A stretch of DNA of 64,000 nucleotides from Radiobacillus kanasensis (GTDB lineage Bacteria; Bacillota; Bacilli; Bacillales; Amphibacillaceae), in the NCBI RefSeq assembly GCF_021049245.1, contig NZ_CP088020.1, forward strand, positions 502,001 through 566,000, in the 5' to 3' direction. The notes beneath the pieces are model-generated. The model searched no databases and was not told the DNA's origin. It was given only the letters and a program-made list of their open reading frames with translations. The translations under genes and the position numbers were made by a program. Shown piece after piece: positions 1 to 8,367 of this stretch (positions are counted from its first letter, which is position 1; each line of letters starts with the position of its first letter).

Positions 1-2
1 CT

Positions 3-2414
3 TTAGTCCTTGAAGTGGGATCTTCTTACCAAGAACCCGGAGCGGAAGCGGTTGATAAATTTAACAATGATTTAACGGATCATATTACTGCCAATTCTAG
101 TGATGTTAATGTGTCGAAGCTAGGGACATATGAGGTCATTTATACGGTGGCCGACAGTGCAAGTAACACGACCATTAAAAAACGAACCGTCAAAGTTGTT
201 GATCAAAAGAAGCCGAACTTGACGATACTCGGAGAAAATCCTTACATACTCGAAATAGGAGGAGAGTATAAGGACCCTGGAGCGAACGCTATTGACAATT
301 ATGATGGACATATTACATCCAATATTCAAGTAACCGGAGAGGTAAACACGAAAAAGGTGGGAAACTACACCCTAACCTACAGTATCACGGATAGTTCTGG
401 CAATACCGAGTTTAAAAAAAGAACGGTTGAAGTGGTGGATACAACTCCGCCTCAAATTACACTCAAAGGTGACAATCCGATTACGGTCAACTATGGAGAA
501 AAATACGAAGAGCTAGGGTACACCGTTATGGATAATTCTGGTGAAACGCTAACGGAGGATGTATTGATTACAGGAAAAGTTGATTCCGATACGATCGGTG
601 TTTATCAATTAAGTTACAGCGTGAAAGATAGTACTGGAAACAAAGCTACTGTGAAACGTACTGTTCATGTTGTAGACGAGAATCAACCCATCATCAAATT
701 AAATGGTAAGAATCCTATGACGTTAGAAGTAGGTAGTGACTACGTAGAACCAGGAGCGACCGCATTCGATGGCTACGATAAGGATTTAAGCAATCAGATT
801 AAAAGAGCGGGTACCGTAGACACGCAGAAACTAGGAACGTATGAAGTCCGTTACAATGTGGAAGACAGTTCAGGTAATCAAGCGTTTGAAGTGTCGCGTA
901 AGGTGCGCATTGTAGATACAACCTCACCAAAACTAACATTAAACGGGAAGGGAACGGTCCGGATAGAAGTTGGGCAATCGTATAATGAAATGGGTGCTGA
1001 AGCTGTCGATAACTATGATGGTACTCTGACTGACAACATCATAGTTGAGGGGAACGTGGACAGTAGAAATACAGGCACTTATACGGTGTCCTATAGTATT
1101 GAGGACAAATCAAAAAACAGGACGACTCTTACCCGAACGGTGCATGTTGTTAAGGTAACGAAAATCGAGATCGTATCGGTACCTCCTTCCGTTAAATCTG
1201 GACAGGAGTTACCGCTGAAGGTGATTGCTACCTATAATGATGGTATGAAAAAAGATGTCTCGACCGAAGTAGACTACATCTTAAGTGACACGGATGCATT
1301 GCACTTTGGAAATGGTATAATCACTGGAAAAAGGACTGGGATGAAACCAATCACTCTTACAGTCCGCCATAAGGGACAGGAACAGGTAGTTAGCCTTCGC
1401 ATAGTGAATCAAAGTGCTGGGCTAGGTGAGACGGTTCCGGTAAAAGGATCGGATCTTTTCTGGGTGGAAGATAGTGAAACCTTTATTCAAATGCCTAGTG
1501 ATTTGCCTGAAAACACGAGGATTTCTGTATCACGATCTCGATTCAAAGCACCTGGATTACTCCCGATAGGTGATGCATTCACCATCGACATGAAGTTTCC
1601 TAGCGGTTCTACTGGATACACAGGGGATTATCGCTTAATTATGGGATTAAAAAAAGGATTTAAGGATACGAAGACAGGCATTTATTATTTTAACGAACAG
1701 ATAAAACAATGGGAATATGTGGACGGATGGGGAAATCAAAAAGATGGAAGGATCCAGGCGAATGTATCTCATTTTTCCACTTACGGTGTCTTTACTGACA
1801 ACGAAATTCCTGTAGATTTAGTCATGAAGGAAAAAAGGAAATCAGCACAAAGCATTACGCTCAGTCTTTCTGCATATGACTCATCAGGTATCAAAAAATT
1901 TATAATACTGCGAGACGGGAAGAAGGTTGCTACAGTTAATGGCAATCAGACAGAATGGCTGGATACCGGGTTATTGGCAGGACGAACCTATCATTACACG
2001 ATTGTTGCTGTGGACATGTTAGGAAACCTATCGGCAGAGGCGACTGCCTCTGTTACAACGAACGCCTTAGTGAAAACTACGGCTACTGTTGCAAGGGAAC
2101 AAATTATCATGGAAAAGCCAAACGAACAAATAGATCAAGTGGATGGACTAGTAGCCTCGATAGATAAAGACCAAGCTGATAAGTCAACAACCGAAACGGA
2201 CAAAGATACTACGATGGATTCAGGAAAAGACATGGTCACTACTCAAAATGATGATCAAAGACCAAGGGAAGCCACGCAGAAGTACACCTTGTTAGTCATT
2301 GGAATCATTTTGGTTGCTTCTGCTAGTATTTTCGTTATTTATAGGGTGAGGAAGCGTCGTTTAAAGACAATAGAAGATTATGATAAGATAAAGGAGCAGG
2401 GAGCCGAAAAATAA
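3..2414 (+). CDS. Cell-surface protein with tandem Ig-like repeats (5' end outside window)
   Basis: This is the 3' part of a larger gene: the frame is open to the window edge, and the residues before the first possible GTG (position 15) already match the repeat (L-E-V-G). About five copies of an 80-residue Ig-like domain (DUF5011/HYR type) run to residue 390. Each has the pattern L-E-V-G-x-x-Y-x-x-P-G-A-x-A-x-D, then G-x-Y-x-x-x-Y-x-x-x-D-S-S-G-N, and ends in V-V-D. A Big_2-like domain, a region of unknown type and a fibronectin-III-like domain (about 620-690) follow, then a charged low-complexity linker. A single membrane helix near residues 760-780 is followed by basic residues, so the protein is probably held by a C-terminal membrane anchor; no LPxTG motif is visible. 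Adhesion or a wall-spanning role is inference. Confidence 0.85.
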   Translation, partial: LVLEVGSSYQEPGAEAVDKFNNDLTDHITANSSDVNVSKLGTYEVIYTVADSASNTTIKKRTVKVVDQKKPNLTILGENPYILEIGGEYKDPGANAIDNYDGHITSNIQVTGEVNTKKVGNYTLTYSITDSSGNTEFKKRTVEVVDTTPPQITLKGDNPITVNYGEKYEELGYTVMDNSGETLTEDVLITGKVDSDTIGVYQLSYSVKDSTGNKATVKRTVHVVDENQPIIKLNGKNPMTLEVGSDYVEPGATAFDGYDKDLSNQIKRAGTVDTQKLGTYEVRYNVEDSSGNQAFEVSRKVRIVDTTSPKLTLNGKGTVRIEVGQSYNEMGAEAVDNYDGTLTDNIIVEGNVDSRNTGTYTVSYSIEDKSKNRTTLTRTVHVVKVTKIEIVSVPPSVKSGQELPLKVIATYNDGMKKDVSTEVDYILSDTDALHFGNGIITGKRTGMKPITLTVRHKGQEQVVSLRIVNQSAGLGETVPVKGSDLFWVEDSETFIQMPSDLPENTRISVSRSRFKAPGLLPIGDAFTIDMKFPSGSTGYTGDYRLIMGLKKGFKDTKTGIYYFNEQIKQWEYVDGWGNQKDGRIQANVSHFSTYGVFTDNEIPVDLVMKEKRKSAQSITLSLSAYDSSGIKKFIILRDGKKVATVNGNQTEWLDTGLLAGRTYHYTIVAVDMLGNLSAEATASVTTNALVKTTATVAREQIIMEKPNEQIDQVDGLVASIDKDQADKSTTETDKDTTMDSGKDMVTTQNDDQRPREATQKYTLLVIGIILVASASIFVIYRVRKRRLKTIEDYDKIKEQGAEK

Positions 2415-2504
2415 GAGAAATCGTTCTCTGTGTTAAAGAATCTTATTTTCGTTAATGCGCGCATATGAAGTGTGTATGTATATAAAAGATTAGAGGGTAC
2501 GGAC

Positions 2505-3101
2505 ATGGGTCAAAGAGGAAGAAAAAAAGGATCAAATGGTGAAAAAAGTAGGGCGGTATTGCTTGACATTGCTACCAAAGAATTTGCCCAACAAGGATAT
2601 TTTGAAACAAAGGTTAGCACGATTGTGAAAAAAGCTAATGTAACGCAACCAACTTTCTATCTTTACTTCGAAAGCAAGGAAGCTATTTTTCAGGAGTTAG
2701 TCGACTTGTTTCGCCTAAAATTGACGGAGCTTACGCAACAGAGCCGTCTTGGAACGGGTATTGATTTGGCCACTGTACCAGATAAGATTACGCAAGGTTT
2801 AGCTGCGATTTTTCGCTTTTTTTACGAGAATCAGGATTTAACCCGTATCGGTTTATTTGTTTCTCATGAAGCGGAAAAAATTAAACAGGATTTAGCGAAG
2901 CAAATGGAAAGTAATTTAATTGTTGAACAAAAAAACGGCTATTTCGATCAAGGGATAGATATGGGCATCGCAGCTGAAACTTTAGTAGGTGTGATCGAAC
3001 GGTTGACACTTACGAAACTATTTAAGGGTATTCGGGACCCAGATGAGCTTGCAAAAGATATTGTTCATATTTTCTTTTATGGCTTACGTCTCCATAAATA
3101 G
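2505..3101 (+). CDS. TetR/AcrR-family transcriptional regulator
   Basis: A 198-residue protein of usual TetR length. Residues 14-60 form the HTH: an A-x-x-x-F-A-Q-Q-G-Y-F-E-T-K-V helix, then the recognition helix ending T-Q-P-T-F-Y-L-Y-F-E-S-K-E. The C-terminal part is helical and would bind an unknown ligand. I chose ATG 2505 because AGAGGG lies 7 bases upstream; an upstream in-frame GTG at 2472 has no ribosome binding site. The gene has its own terminator. Its neighbours, a surface protein and a small membrane protein, do not identify its target. TetR proteins usually repress their own or a neighbouring promoter, but no operator is obvious here. Confidence 0.88.
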   Translation: MGQRGRKKGSNGEKSRAVLLDIATKEFAQQGYFETKVSTIVKKANVTQPTFYLYFESKEAIFQELVDLFRLKLTELTQQSRLGTGIDLATVPDKITQGLAAIFRFFYENQDLTRIGLFVSHEAEKIKQDLAKQMESNLIVEQKNGYFDQGIDMGIAAETLVGVIERLTLTKLFKGIRDPDELAKDIVHIFFYGLRLHK

Positions 3102-3199
3102 ACGGTCCTCGTCGTGTGAGAGGGGCATAACACATAATATCCAGAGTTAGTAACACTTCAATCAGTGTTGAACATACACCAAATAAATGTTTACATGGA

Positions 3200-3238
3200 A
3201 CACCACACCTCATTTGTAACGAGGTGTGGTGTTTTTTG
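3200..3238 (+). terminator. Rho-independent terminator after the TetR gene
   Basis: A perfect 12-bp stem (3200-3211 with 3221-3232) with a 9-base loop is followed by six T residues. Confidence 0.9.
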
Positions 3239-3312
3239 TCGTTTAGATGGATGAAAATCAGTTCATTGGTAAGACAATAATGTAAGACCTAGACAAAAGT
3301 CTGAACAGATGG

Positions 3313-3501
3313 TCATCTCCTTTTACTAATTAGAACCATCACACCATTGAAAATAATGACACAGGAAAACAGTAGAATAGTAAGAACACCTACTAGAAAT
3401 GCGAGTGGCTCAAGTGGTGCTAAAAAACCAGTTAGAGGAACCTTTATTAATGCAAATCCTGCAAGAATGCAAGCTACATATAAATACGGAAAACCATGCA
3501 A
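3313..3501 (-). CDS. Small two-helix membrane protein of unknown function
   Basis: The call is a 62-residue product with two hydrophobic stretches (about residues 4-25 and 29-55) and a basic C-terminal end, I-S-K-R-R. I chose the TTG at 3501 because AAGGAG lies about 10 bases upstream on the minus strand; the frame stays open to 3567 but without a site there. I do not recognise a family. A second minus-strand frame (3410-3670) overlaps it and is also hydrophobic, so the choice of frame rests mainly on the ribosome binding site. No promoter was found. Confidence 0.45.
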   Translation of the reverse strand: MHGFPYLYVACILAGFALIKVPLTGFLAPLEPLAFLVGVLTILLFSCVIIFNGVMVLISKRR

Positions 3502-3774
3502 TCGAATCACTCTCCTTTTTAAAAATATATTTATAAAAAAGAGGGATATGATTCTTATTTCGAACATATAGCATCCATCCGTGTATGAGATACAAGAAAT
3601 AAACAGGAAATAGGAGTGGAGTATGACCGAAACAAAGCAGAGAGAGAATTAAACCATATGTTCCATTCACAGTCCAAAATCCCCTATCTAACTTATAATT
3701 TTATAATAATTTCAAACTTGGGAATCCTAGAAATATAACTACTACCATTAAAGGAACCGAAAAGGGGTTTTTTA

Positions 3775-4266
3775 ATGCTATATGATCTTATGGTCGGTAC
3801 CGTTGCAGGTGTAGTTTCCGGTGCCATTGTATCGTTTTTCATATCCATCGTGGAGAGTCAAGCCCAGTTAAAGAATGACTTCTCCAATGAAAAGCAGATT
3901 TATCAACGATATATCGAGATGGTACGAAGAGAGGTTCGCTACTTAATAGAAGCACACAACAACAAGAATTACATAGAAAATAACAAAAAAGATATACTGG
4001 ATCTTCTGGAAGAACAGCCATTCACCGCAACCTTTAATAATAAGTATTTAACAGAAACATCTCTGAAACATATTCGTGATGTGAAAAAGAAACTTACGGA
4101 ATTACAAAATGCATTGCACGAAGAAGAAATTCAGATTGAAACTTTAGTAGAGATTAGCTCCAACCTATTAAAAGTGAGAATCAACATCTTAATGATGGAG
4201 TTAAAAGAAACAAATAAGTTTCTCAACTTTTTCATCAAAATCTTTAATAAGCTAAAGGAAAGATAG
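3775..4266 (+). CDS. Membrane-anchored helical protein, unknown function
   Basis: A 163-residue protein with one N-terminal membrane helix (about residues 5-27, rich in G, V, A and I). A long, highly charged helical region follows and probably forms coiled coils on one side of the membrane. I do not recognise a domain. The ATG is preceded by AAGGGG 7 bases upstream, and a short hairpin follows the stop, so it appears to be a single-gene unit. The composition, with many K, E and N, fits the host. It could be a stress or cell-envelope scaffold, but nothing in the sequence says so. Confidence 0.7.
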   Translation: MLYDLMVGTVAGVVSGAIVSFFISIVESQAQLKNDFSNEKQIYQRYIEMVRREVRYLIEAHNNKNYIENNKKDILDLLEEQPFTATFNNKYLTETSLKHIRDVKKKLTELQNALHEEEIQIETLVEISSNLLKVRINILMMELKETNKFLNFFIKIFNKLKER

Positions 4267-4288
4267 TCTCTGAAAAGAGGCTTTTTTT
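4264..4288 (+). terminator. Short terminator after the coiled-coil membrane protein gene
   Basis: A 7-bp stem (AGTCTCT with AGAGGCT, one G-T pair) and a 4-base loop overlap the stop codon, and seven T residues follow. Confidence 0.6.
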
Positions 4289-4379
4289 ATTGGAAATCGC
4301 AGAACTTTAGAAGGGAGTGCACACCTGAAAGACCAATTTTGCACAAAAATGAGTGACAACATTTGAAAGGCTAAACCCC

Positions 4380-4408
4380 TTACAATCACAAGGTAATCGC
4401 TATATAAT
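4380..4408 (+). promoter_or_regulatory. SigA-type promoter of the ula-like PTS operon
   Basis: TTACAA at 4380-4385 and TATAAT at 4403-4408 are separated by 17 bases, 58 bp upstream of the regulator gene. It is the only good promoter upstream of the three-gene operon. Confidence 0.7.
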
Positions 4409-4411
4409 AGC

Positions 4412-4425
4412 ATCAACTAGTTGAT
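4412..4425 (+). promoter_or_regulatory. 14-bp perfect palindrome, candidate operator
   Basis: ATCAACTAGTTGAT is a perfect palindrome starting 4 bases after the -10 box, at about the +1 position. A repressor bound here would block initiation. A second palindrome, CCTTCGAAGG (4453-4462), overlaps the ribosome binding region of the next gene. Function is inferred from position alone. Confidence 0.45.
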
Positions 4426-4465
4426 CAGCTTTTAAGAGTCAAAATTTGCACTCCTTCGAAGGTAG

Positions 4466-6574
4466 TTGAATGACATGATGGATGAGAGAAGTACGATTAT
4501 TTTATCCAAGTTAGCCCAAACACAAGATTATTTGTCTCTAAAGTATCTAACCGAAACCTTGGGGGTATCCAGACGGACTTTATATTACGACTTGGAGAAA
4601 ATCAATGATTGGTTAGCCGATAACCAAATGCAACAGGTGAAGCACGCTTCTAGAAAAGGGTACTTTTTGGAGCCTGAAACGAAGCTGCAGTTGTCAAAGC
4701 AGTTAGGACAGGTAGATGAACCTACCTATTACTACTCGAAGAAGGAACGATATTTTTTAATGATTGTTCTTACTTTGACGAGCGCCGATCCGTTGTTTAT
4801 GAAAGATTTCGAAGTTCTGACAAAAGTAAGCCGCGGTACCATCGCAAATGATTTAAAAGAAATAACACAATACCTAAAACAAACATTTGAACTAAACCTG
4901 TCGTTTCATCGAAAAGATGGCTATGGGGTATCAGGCAGAGAGTTCGAAAAGCGTAAAGCATTAGCGAGCGCTTTGGAACAATTGCTTCTGAAATGGAAGT
5001 GGGAGGATGTTTTAAAGAAATTTCCTACTTTATTTTTCGAACATGGGGATACACTTCAAAAACGGGAAGAGATTCGATCCATACTTCTGGATGGGGAACA
5101 GGAGCTTGGAAACGAGTTAACCGATGAAACGTTATCCGGATTATCGATGCAAATTTTGATTGTCATCAAACGTGTTCGAGAGGGCCATTTCGTTCAAATC
5201 GATTCGGATGAAAAAAGTGTATTAAAAACGACAAGAGAGCATCGAGTGGCAGAAAAACTAATTCAAAAACTTTCCAAGCAAGAAAACGTAAATATCCCTC
5301 TTGACGAGACGTATTTCATTACGATGCATGTATTAGGATCTAAGGTAAACACTTTAGAAATCGATAGCGACAAAAATCAGGAAATGGAACGGTTAAAGCA
5401 TGTAATAACATTGATGATTAAGGATTTTCAAAATTACGCATGCGTCATGTTCCAGGATGTGATGGAGCTTAAGCGAGCGATGTTTGCTCATTTAAAGCCT
5501 GCCTATTATCGAATTAAATACGGTGTAAAGACAATGAACGAGTTGACGGAGACGATTTCCTCTAATTACCCGGAGATTTTTCAATTGACTGCAAAAGTTG
5601 TAAGTCATCTAGAAAACCTTCTACATCAAAAGGTGAATGATTCAGAAATTGCTTACATTGCCATGCATTTCGGTGGTTGGTTGAAGCGGGAAGGAAAAAA
5701 ACCTATCCGTCGAACACGAGCATTGATTGTTTGTGAAAATGGAATTGGTACATCTACCATCCTCCGAGGACAGTTAGAGCACCTTCTATCAACGGTGGAT
5801 ATTATAGGAAATGTATCGCTCAGGCAGTACCAGCAAACAAACTACGAGGTCGATATCATTTTTTCAACATCGCCGATCATGGAGAACAGCATCCCAGTAG
5901 TTATGGTCAATCCGATCTTAACAGATGCAGAAAAAGAAGCGTTGTTGTCTAGATTCAGTGTTGTTCATACAAAGAGAGAGATGACCATGCCAAAGATTCC
6001 AGGATTAATGGATGTCATCCGTCGCCATGCGAATATCGTGAATGAAAAACAATTAGGGATAGAGCTGGAACAGTTATTTCAACAATCCCACTCTTTAACA
6101 TCAAAGGAGTTTGAAAAACCAATGCTCAATGAACTATTAACGAAAGATATGATTCAAATCGTATCGGAAGTCAAAGACTGGGAAGAGTCTATTAATCTTG
6201 CGTCCAAGCCTTTATTAGAAAAAGAATATGTATCTGATTCGTACGTGAAGGCGATGATTCAAAACATTCAAGAATTAGGACCCTATGTAGTAATAGCTCC
6301 TAAAATTGCGATTCCTCATGCAAGGCCAGAATTTGGAGTCAATCGGCTTGGAATGAGTCTGTTACTTGTTCAAGATGGAGTGAAGTTTTCGGAACAAGAG
6401 AAACATTTTGCTAACCTAATTATTGTGTTAGCAGCCATTGATAATGAAACGCATTTGAAAGCTTTGTCTCAGTTAACCGATTTATTATCCGATAAAGAGA
6501 GCTTAGATAAATTGTTAACAATGAATTCTGCAGAGGAAGTAGCAGACCTAATTCAAAACTATTCGTACGCTTAG
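4466..6574 (+). CDS. PRD-containing PTS-controlled transcriptional regulator with EIIB and EIIA domains (MtlR/BglG type)
   Basis: The domain order is: winged HTH (about 5-65), a second HTH/Mga-like segment (85-160), two PRDs (about 190-300 and 305-405), a GatB-like EIIB domain with C-E-N-G-I-G-T-S (Cys about 423), and a C-terminal EIIA-2 domain with I-A-I-P-H-A-R-P-E (His about 618). PRD histidines sit in I-T-M-H-V-L-G and I-A-M-H-F-G-G. In this family, phosphorylation by HPr and the EII proteins sets the activity of a DNA-binding activator. The gene is 12 bases from ulaB, so it probably controls its own transporter operon. The EIIA domain keeps its active-site histidine, and no separate EIIA gene exists in the operon. 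The start is uncertain: TTG 4466 or ATG 4475/4478. Confidence 0.88.
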   Translation: MNDMMDERSTIILSKLAQTQDYLSLKYLTETLGVSRRTLYYDLEKINDWLADNQMQQVKHASRKGYFLEPETKLQLSKQLGQVDEPTYYYSKKERYFLMIVLTLTSADPLFMKDFEVLTKVSRGTIANDLKEITQYLKQTFELNLSFHRKDGYGVSGREFEKRKALASALEQLLLKWKWEDVLKKFPTLFFEHGDTLQKREEIRSILLDGEQELGNELTDETLSGLSMQILIVIKRVREGHFVQIDSDEKSVLKTTREHRVAEKLIQKLSKQENVNIPLDETYFITMHVLGSKVNTLEIDSDKNQEMERLKHVITLMIKDFQNYACVMFQDVMELKRAMFAHLKPAYYRIKYGVKTMNELTETISSNYPEIFQLTAKVVSHLENLLHQKVNDSEIAYIAMHFGGWLKREGKKPIRRTRALIVCENGIGTSTILRGQLEHLLSTVDIIGNVSLRQYQQTNYEVDIIFSTSPIMENSIPVVMVNPILTDAEKEALLSRFSVVHTKREMTMPKIPGLMDVIRRHANIVNEKQLGIELEQLFQQSHSLTSKEFEKPMLNELLTKDMIQIVSEVKDWEESINLASKPLLEKEYVSDSYVKAMIQNIQELGPYVVIAPKIAIPHARPEFGVNRLGMSLLLVQDGVKFSEQEKHFANLIIVLAAIDNETHLKALSQLTDLLSDKESLDKLLTMNSAEEVADLIQNYSYA

Positions 6575-6586
6575 GAGGAAAAAGAG

Positions 6587-6865
6587 ATGAGTAAGATTCT
6601 AGTTGTATGTGGGAACGGTTTAGGTAGTAGTTTCATTATTGAAATGAACGTGAAGAAAGCCTTAAGTGATCTTGGAATAGAAGCGGAAGTTTCACACACG
6701 GATTTAACAACAGCTAAAACAGAACCAGCTGATTACTACATTGGTTCTACAGAAATCGTAGAAAACCTAGAAGATGGCAACAGACATGTCATCAAACTCA
6801 ACAATATTATGGATAAAAATGAACTAAAAGAGGCACTAGAAACACATTTGACGAAGGAGGGGTAA
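6587..6865 (+). CDS. ulaB: PTS EIIB component, ascorbate type (UlaB/SgaB-like)
   Basis: A 92-residue soluble phosphocarrier. The phosphorylated cysteine is Cys8 in V-V-C-G-N-G-L-G-S-S, the P-loop of lactose/ascorbate-type EIIB. It would pass phosphate from an EIIA to the sugar bound by the membrane EIIC. A GGAGG site lies before the ATG. It sits 12 bases after the regulator and 3 bases before ulaA, which indicates one transcript. Length is normal. The ascorbate specificity is taken from the UlaA-like partner and is not proven. Confidence 0.88.
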   Translation: MSKILVVCGNGLGSSFIIEMNVKKALSDLGIEAEVSHTDLTTAKTEPADYYIGSTEIVENLEDGNRHVIKLNNIMDKNELKEALETHLTKEG

Positions 6866-6868
6866 TAC

Positions 6869-8239
6869 GTGGTTGATTTAATTATGAAAGATATTCTTGG
6901 AACACCATCGATTCTTGTAGGGCTATTTGCTCTATTCGGGCTTTTGTTACAGAAGAAAGCATTTGCGGATGTCATATCTGGTACTTTAAAAACAGTAATG
7001 GGATTCGTTATCTTAGGAGCAGGAGCAAACGTTTTAACGGGTTCATTAGATCAATTTAGTCAAATGTTTGACCACGCTTTTGAATTGCAAGGAGTTATTC
7101 CGAATAACGAAGCAATCGTAGCGCTCGCTCAACAATCATTTGGTACAGAAACAGCAATGATCATGTTGTTTGGTATGGTGGTTAATATCTTATTAGCTAG
7201 AATCACGCCATTAAAATACATTTTCTTAACCGGTCACCATACGATGTTCATGGCATGTATGATTGCTGTTATTTTAACAACTGCTGGATTTGACGGTGTT
7301 ATGATGGTTGTAACAGGATCAATTATTCTTGGTTCTCTTATGGTATTAATGCCAGCTATGCTTCAACCATTTACGAGAAAAATTACAGGCTCTGATGATT
7401 TTGCGGTTGGACACTTCGGTTCCTTTGGATACCTTACTGCTGGTGCGGTTGGTAAACTTGTAGGTAAGAACTCTAAATCTACAGAAGAAATCAAAGTACC
7501 TAAGTCATTAGGATTTTTAAGAGATACTTCCGTAGCGGTATCCTTAACGATGGTTCTATTATTCTTCTTTGTTGCCCTATTCACAGGTCCAACTTTTATC
7601 GAGACAGAATTAAGTGGTGGTACGAACTATATCGTGTTTGCCTTTTTACAAGGTCTAACGTTTGCTGCTGGTGTTTATATCATTTTAGCTGGTGTACGTA
7701 TGCTTCTTGCTGAAATAGTTCCAGCATTTAAAGGGATTGCGGATAAAGTGGTACCGAACTCTATTCCAGCTTTAGACTGTCCGTCTGTATTCCCGTTCGC
7801 AAGCAATGCCGTAATCATCGGGTTTGTTTGTAGCTTTGTAGCTGGTTTAATCAGCATGTTCTTACTCCCTTTAATGGGATTAAAAGTGATTGTACCAGGT
7901 CTTGTTCCACACTTCTTTACAGGAGCGGCTTCTGGTGTATTTGGGAACGCGACTGGAGGTAGAAAGGGAGCGATTTTTGGTTCCTTTGCAAATGGTGTAT
8001 TAATTAGTTTCTTACCAGCTTTACTTCTTCCGGTACTCGGATCACTAGGCTTTGAAGGAACTACATTTGGAGATGCGGATTTCGGAGTGATTGGTTTAAT
8101 TCTTGGTAACTTAGTAAACTACATCTCATCACCAGTCGTATTGTTTGTAATTACCATCGTTGTGCTTGGAGCAATCTTTGGAATCACTGCTGTTCGCAAA
8201 AAGAATGGGTATAACGATACTATTGGAAAAAGTGCTTAA
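6869..8239 (+). CDS. ulaA: PTS EIIC component, ascorbate type (UlaA/SgaT-like)
   Basis: A 456-residue membrane permease with about 11 hydrophobic segments. Features of the UlaA/SgaT family are the motif L-T-G-H-H-T-M-F in the first half and N-A-T-G-G-R-K-G-A in the second half, plus P-A-L-D-C-P-S-V-F-P. It would import L-ascorbate or a related acid as the phosphate ester. The GTG start follows GGAGGGG. A strong terminator follows directly. The usual catabolic genes (lactonase UlaG, decarboxylase UlaD, epimerases UlaE/UlaF) are not in the window, so the substrate assignment rests on family membership only. Confidence 0.88.
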   Translation: MVDLIMKDILGTPSILVGLFALFGLLLQKKAFADVISGTLKTVMGFVILGAGANVLTGSLDQFSQMFDHAFELQGVIPNNEAIVALAQQSFGTETAMIMLFGMVVNILLARITPLKYIFLTGHHTMFMACMIAVILTTAGFDGVMMVVTGSIILGSLMVLMPAMLQPFTRKITGSDDFAVGHFGSFGYLTAGAVGKLVGKNSKSTEEIKVPKSLGFLRDTSVAVSLTMVLLFFFVALFTGPTFIETELSGGTNYIVFAFLQGLTFAAGVYIILAGVRMLLAEIVPAFKGIADKVVPNSIPALDCPSVFPFASNAVIIGFVCSFVAGLISMFLLPLMGLKVIVPGLVPHFFTGAASGVFGNATGGRKGAIFGSFANGVLISFLPALLLPVLGSLGFEGTTFGDADFGVIGLILGNLVNYISSPVVLFVITIVVLGAIFGITAVRKKNGYNDTIGKSA

Positions 8240-8252
8240 TTAGATATGGAAT

Positions 8253-8287
8253 CCACCTAGCCTTAAATGAGCTAGGTGGTTTTTTTG
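8253..8287 (+). terminator. Terminator of the ula-like operon
   Basis: A perfect 9-bp stem (8253-8261 with 8271-8279), a 9-base loop and seven T residues. It closes the operon before the IS91-like element, so the element did not split the operon. Confidence 0.9.
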
Positions 8288-8367
8288 TTGTCTAGGAAAT
8301 TATAAAAGTCGTTAGTTGTGGATAACTTTATGCTAAAATTTTATTATCTTTTATTGAGGAGAAGAAG

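Noticed and set aside
3410..3670. Minus-strand hydrophobic frame of 86 codons
   Set aside because: No ribosome binding site; overlaps a frame with a better start (3501). Kept only as an alternative.
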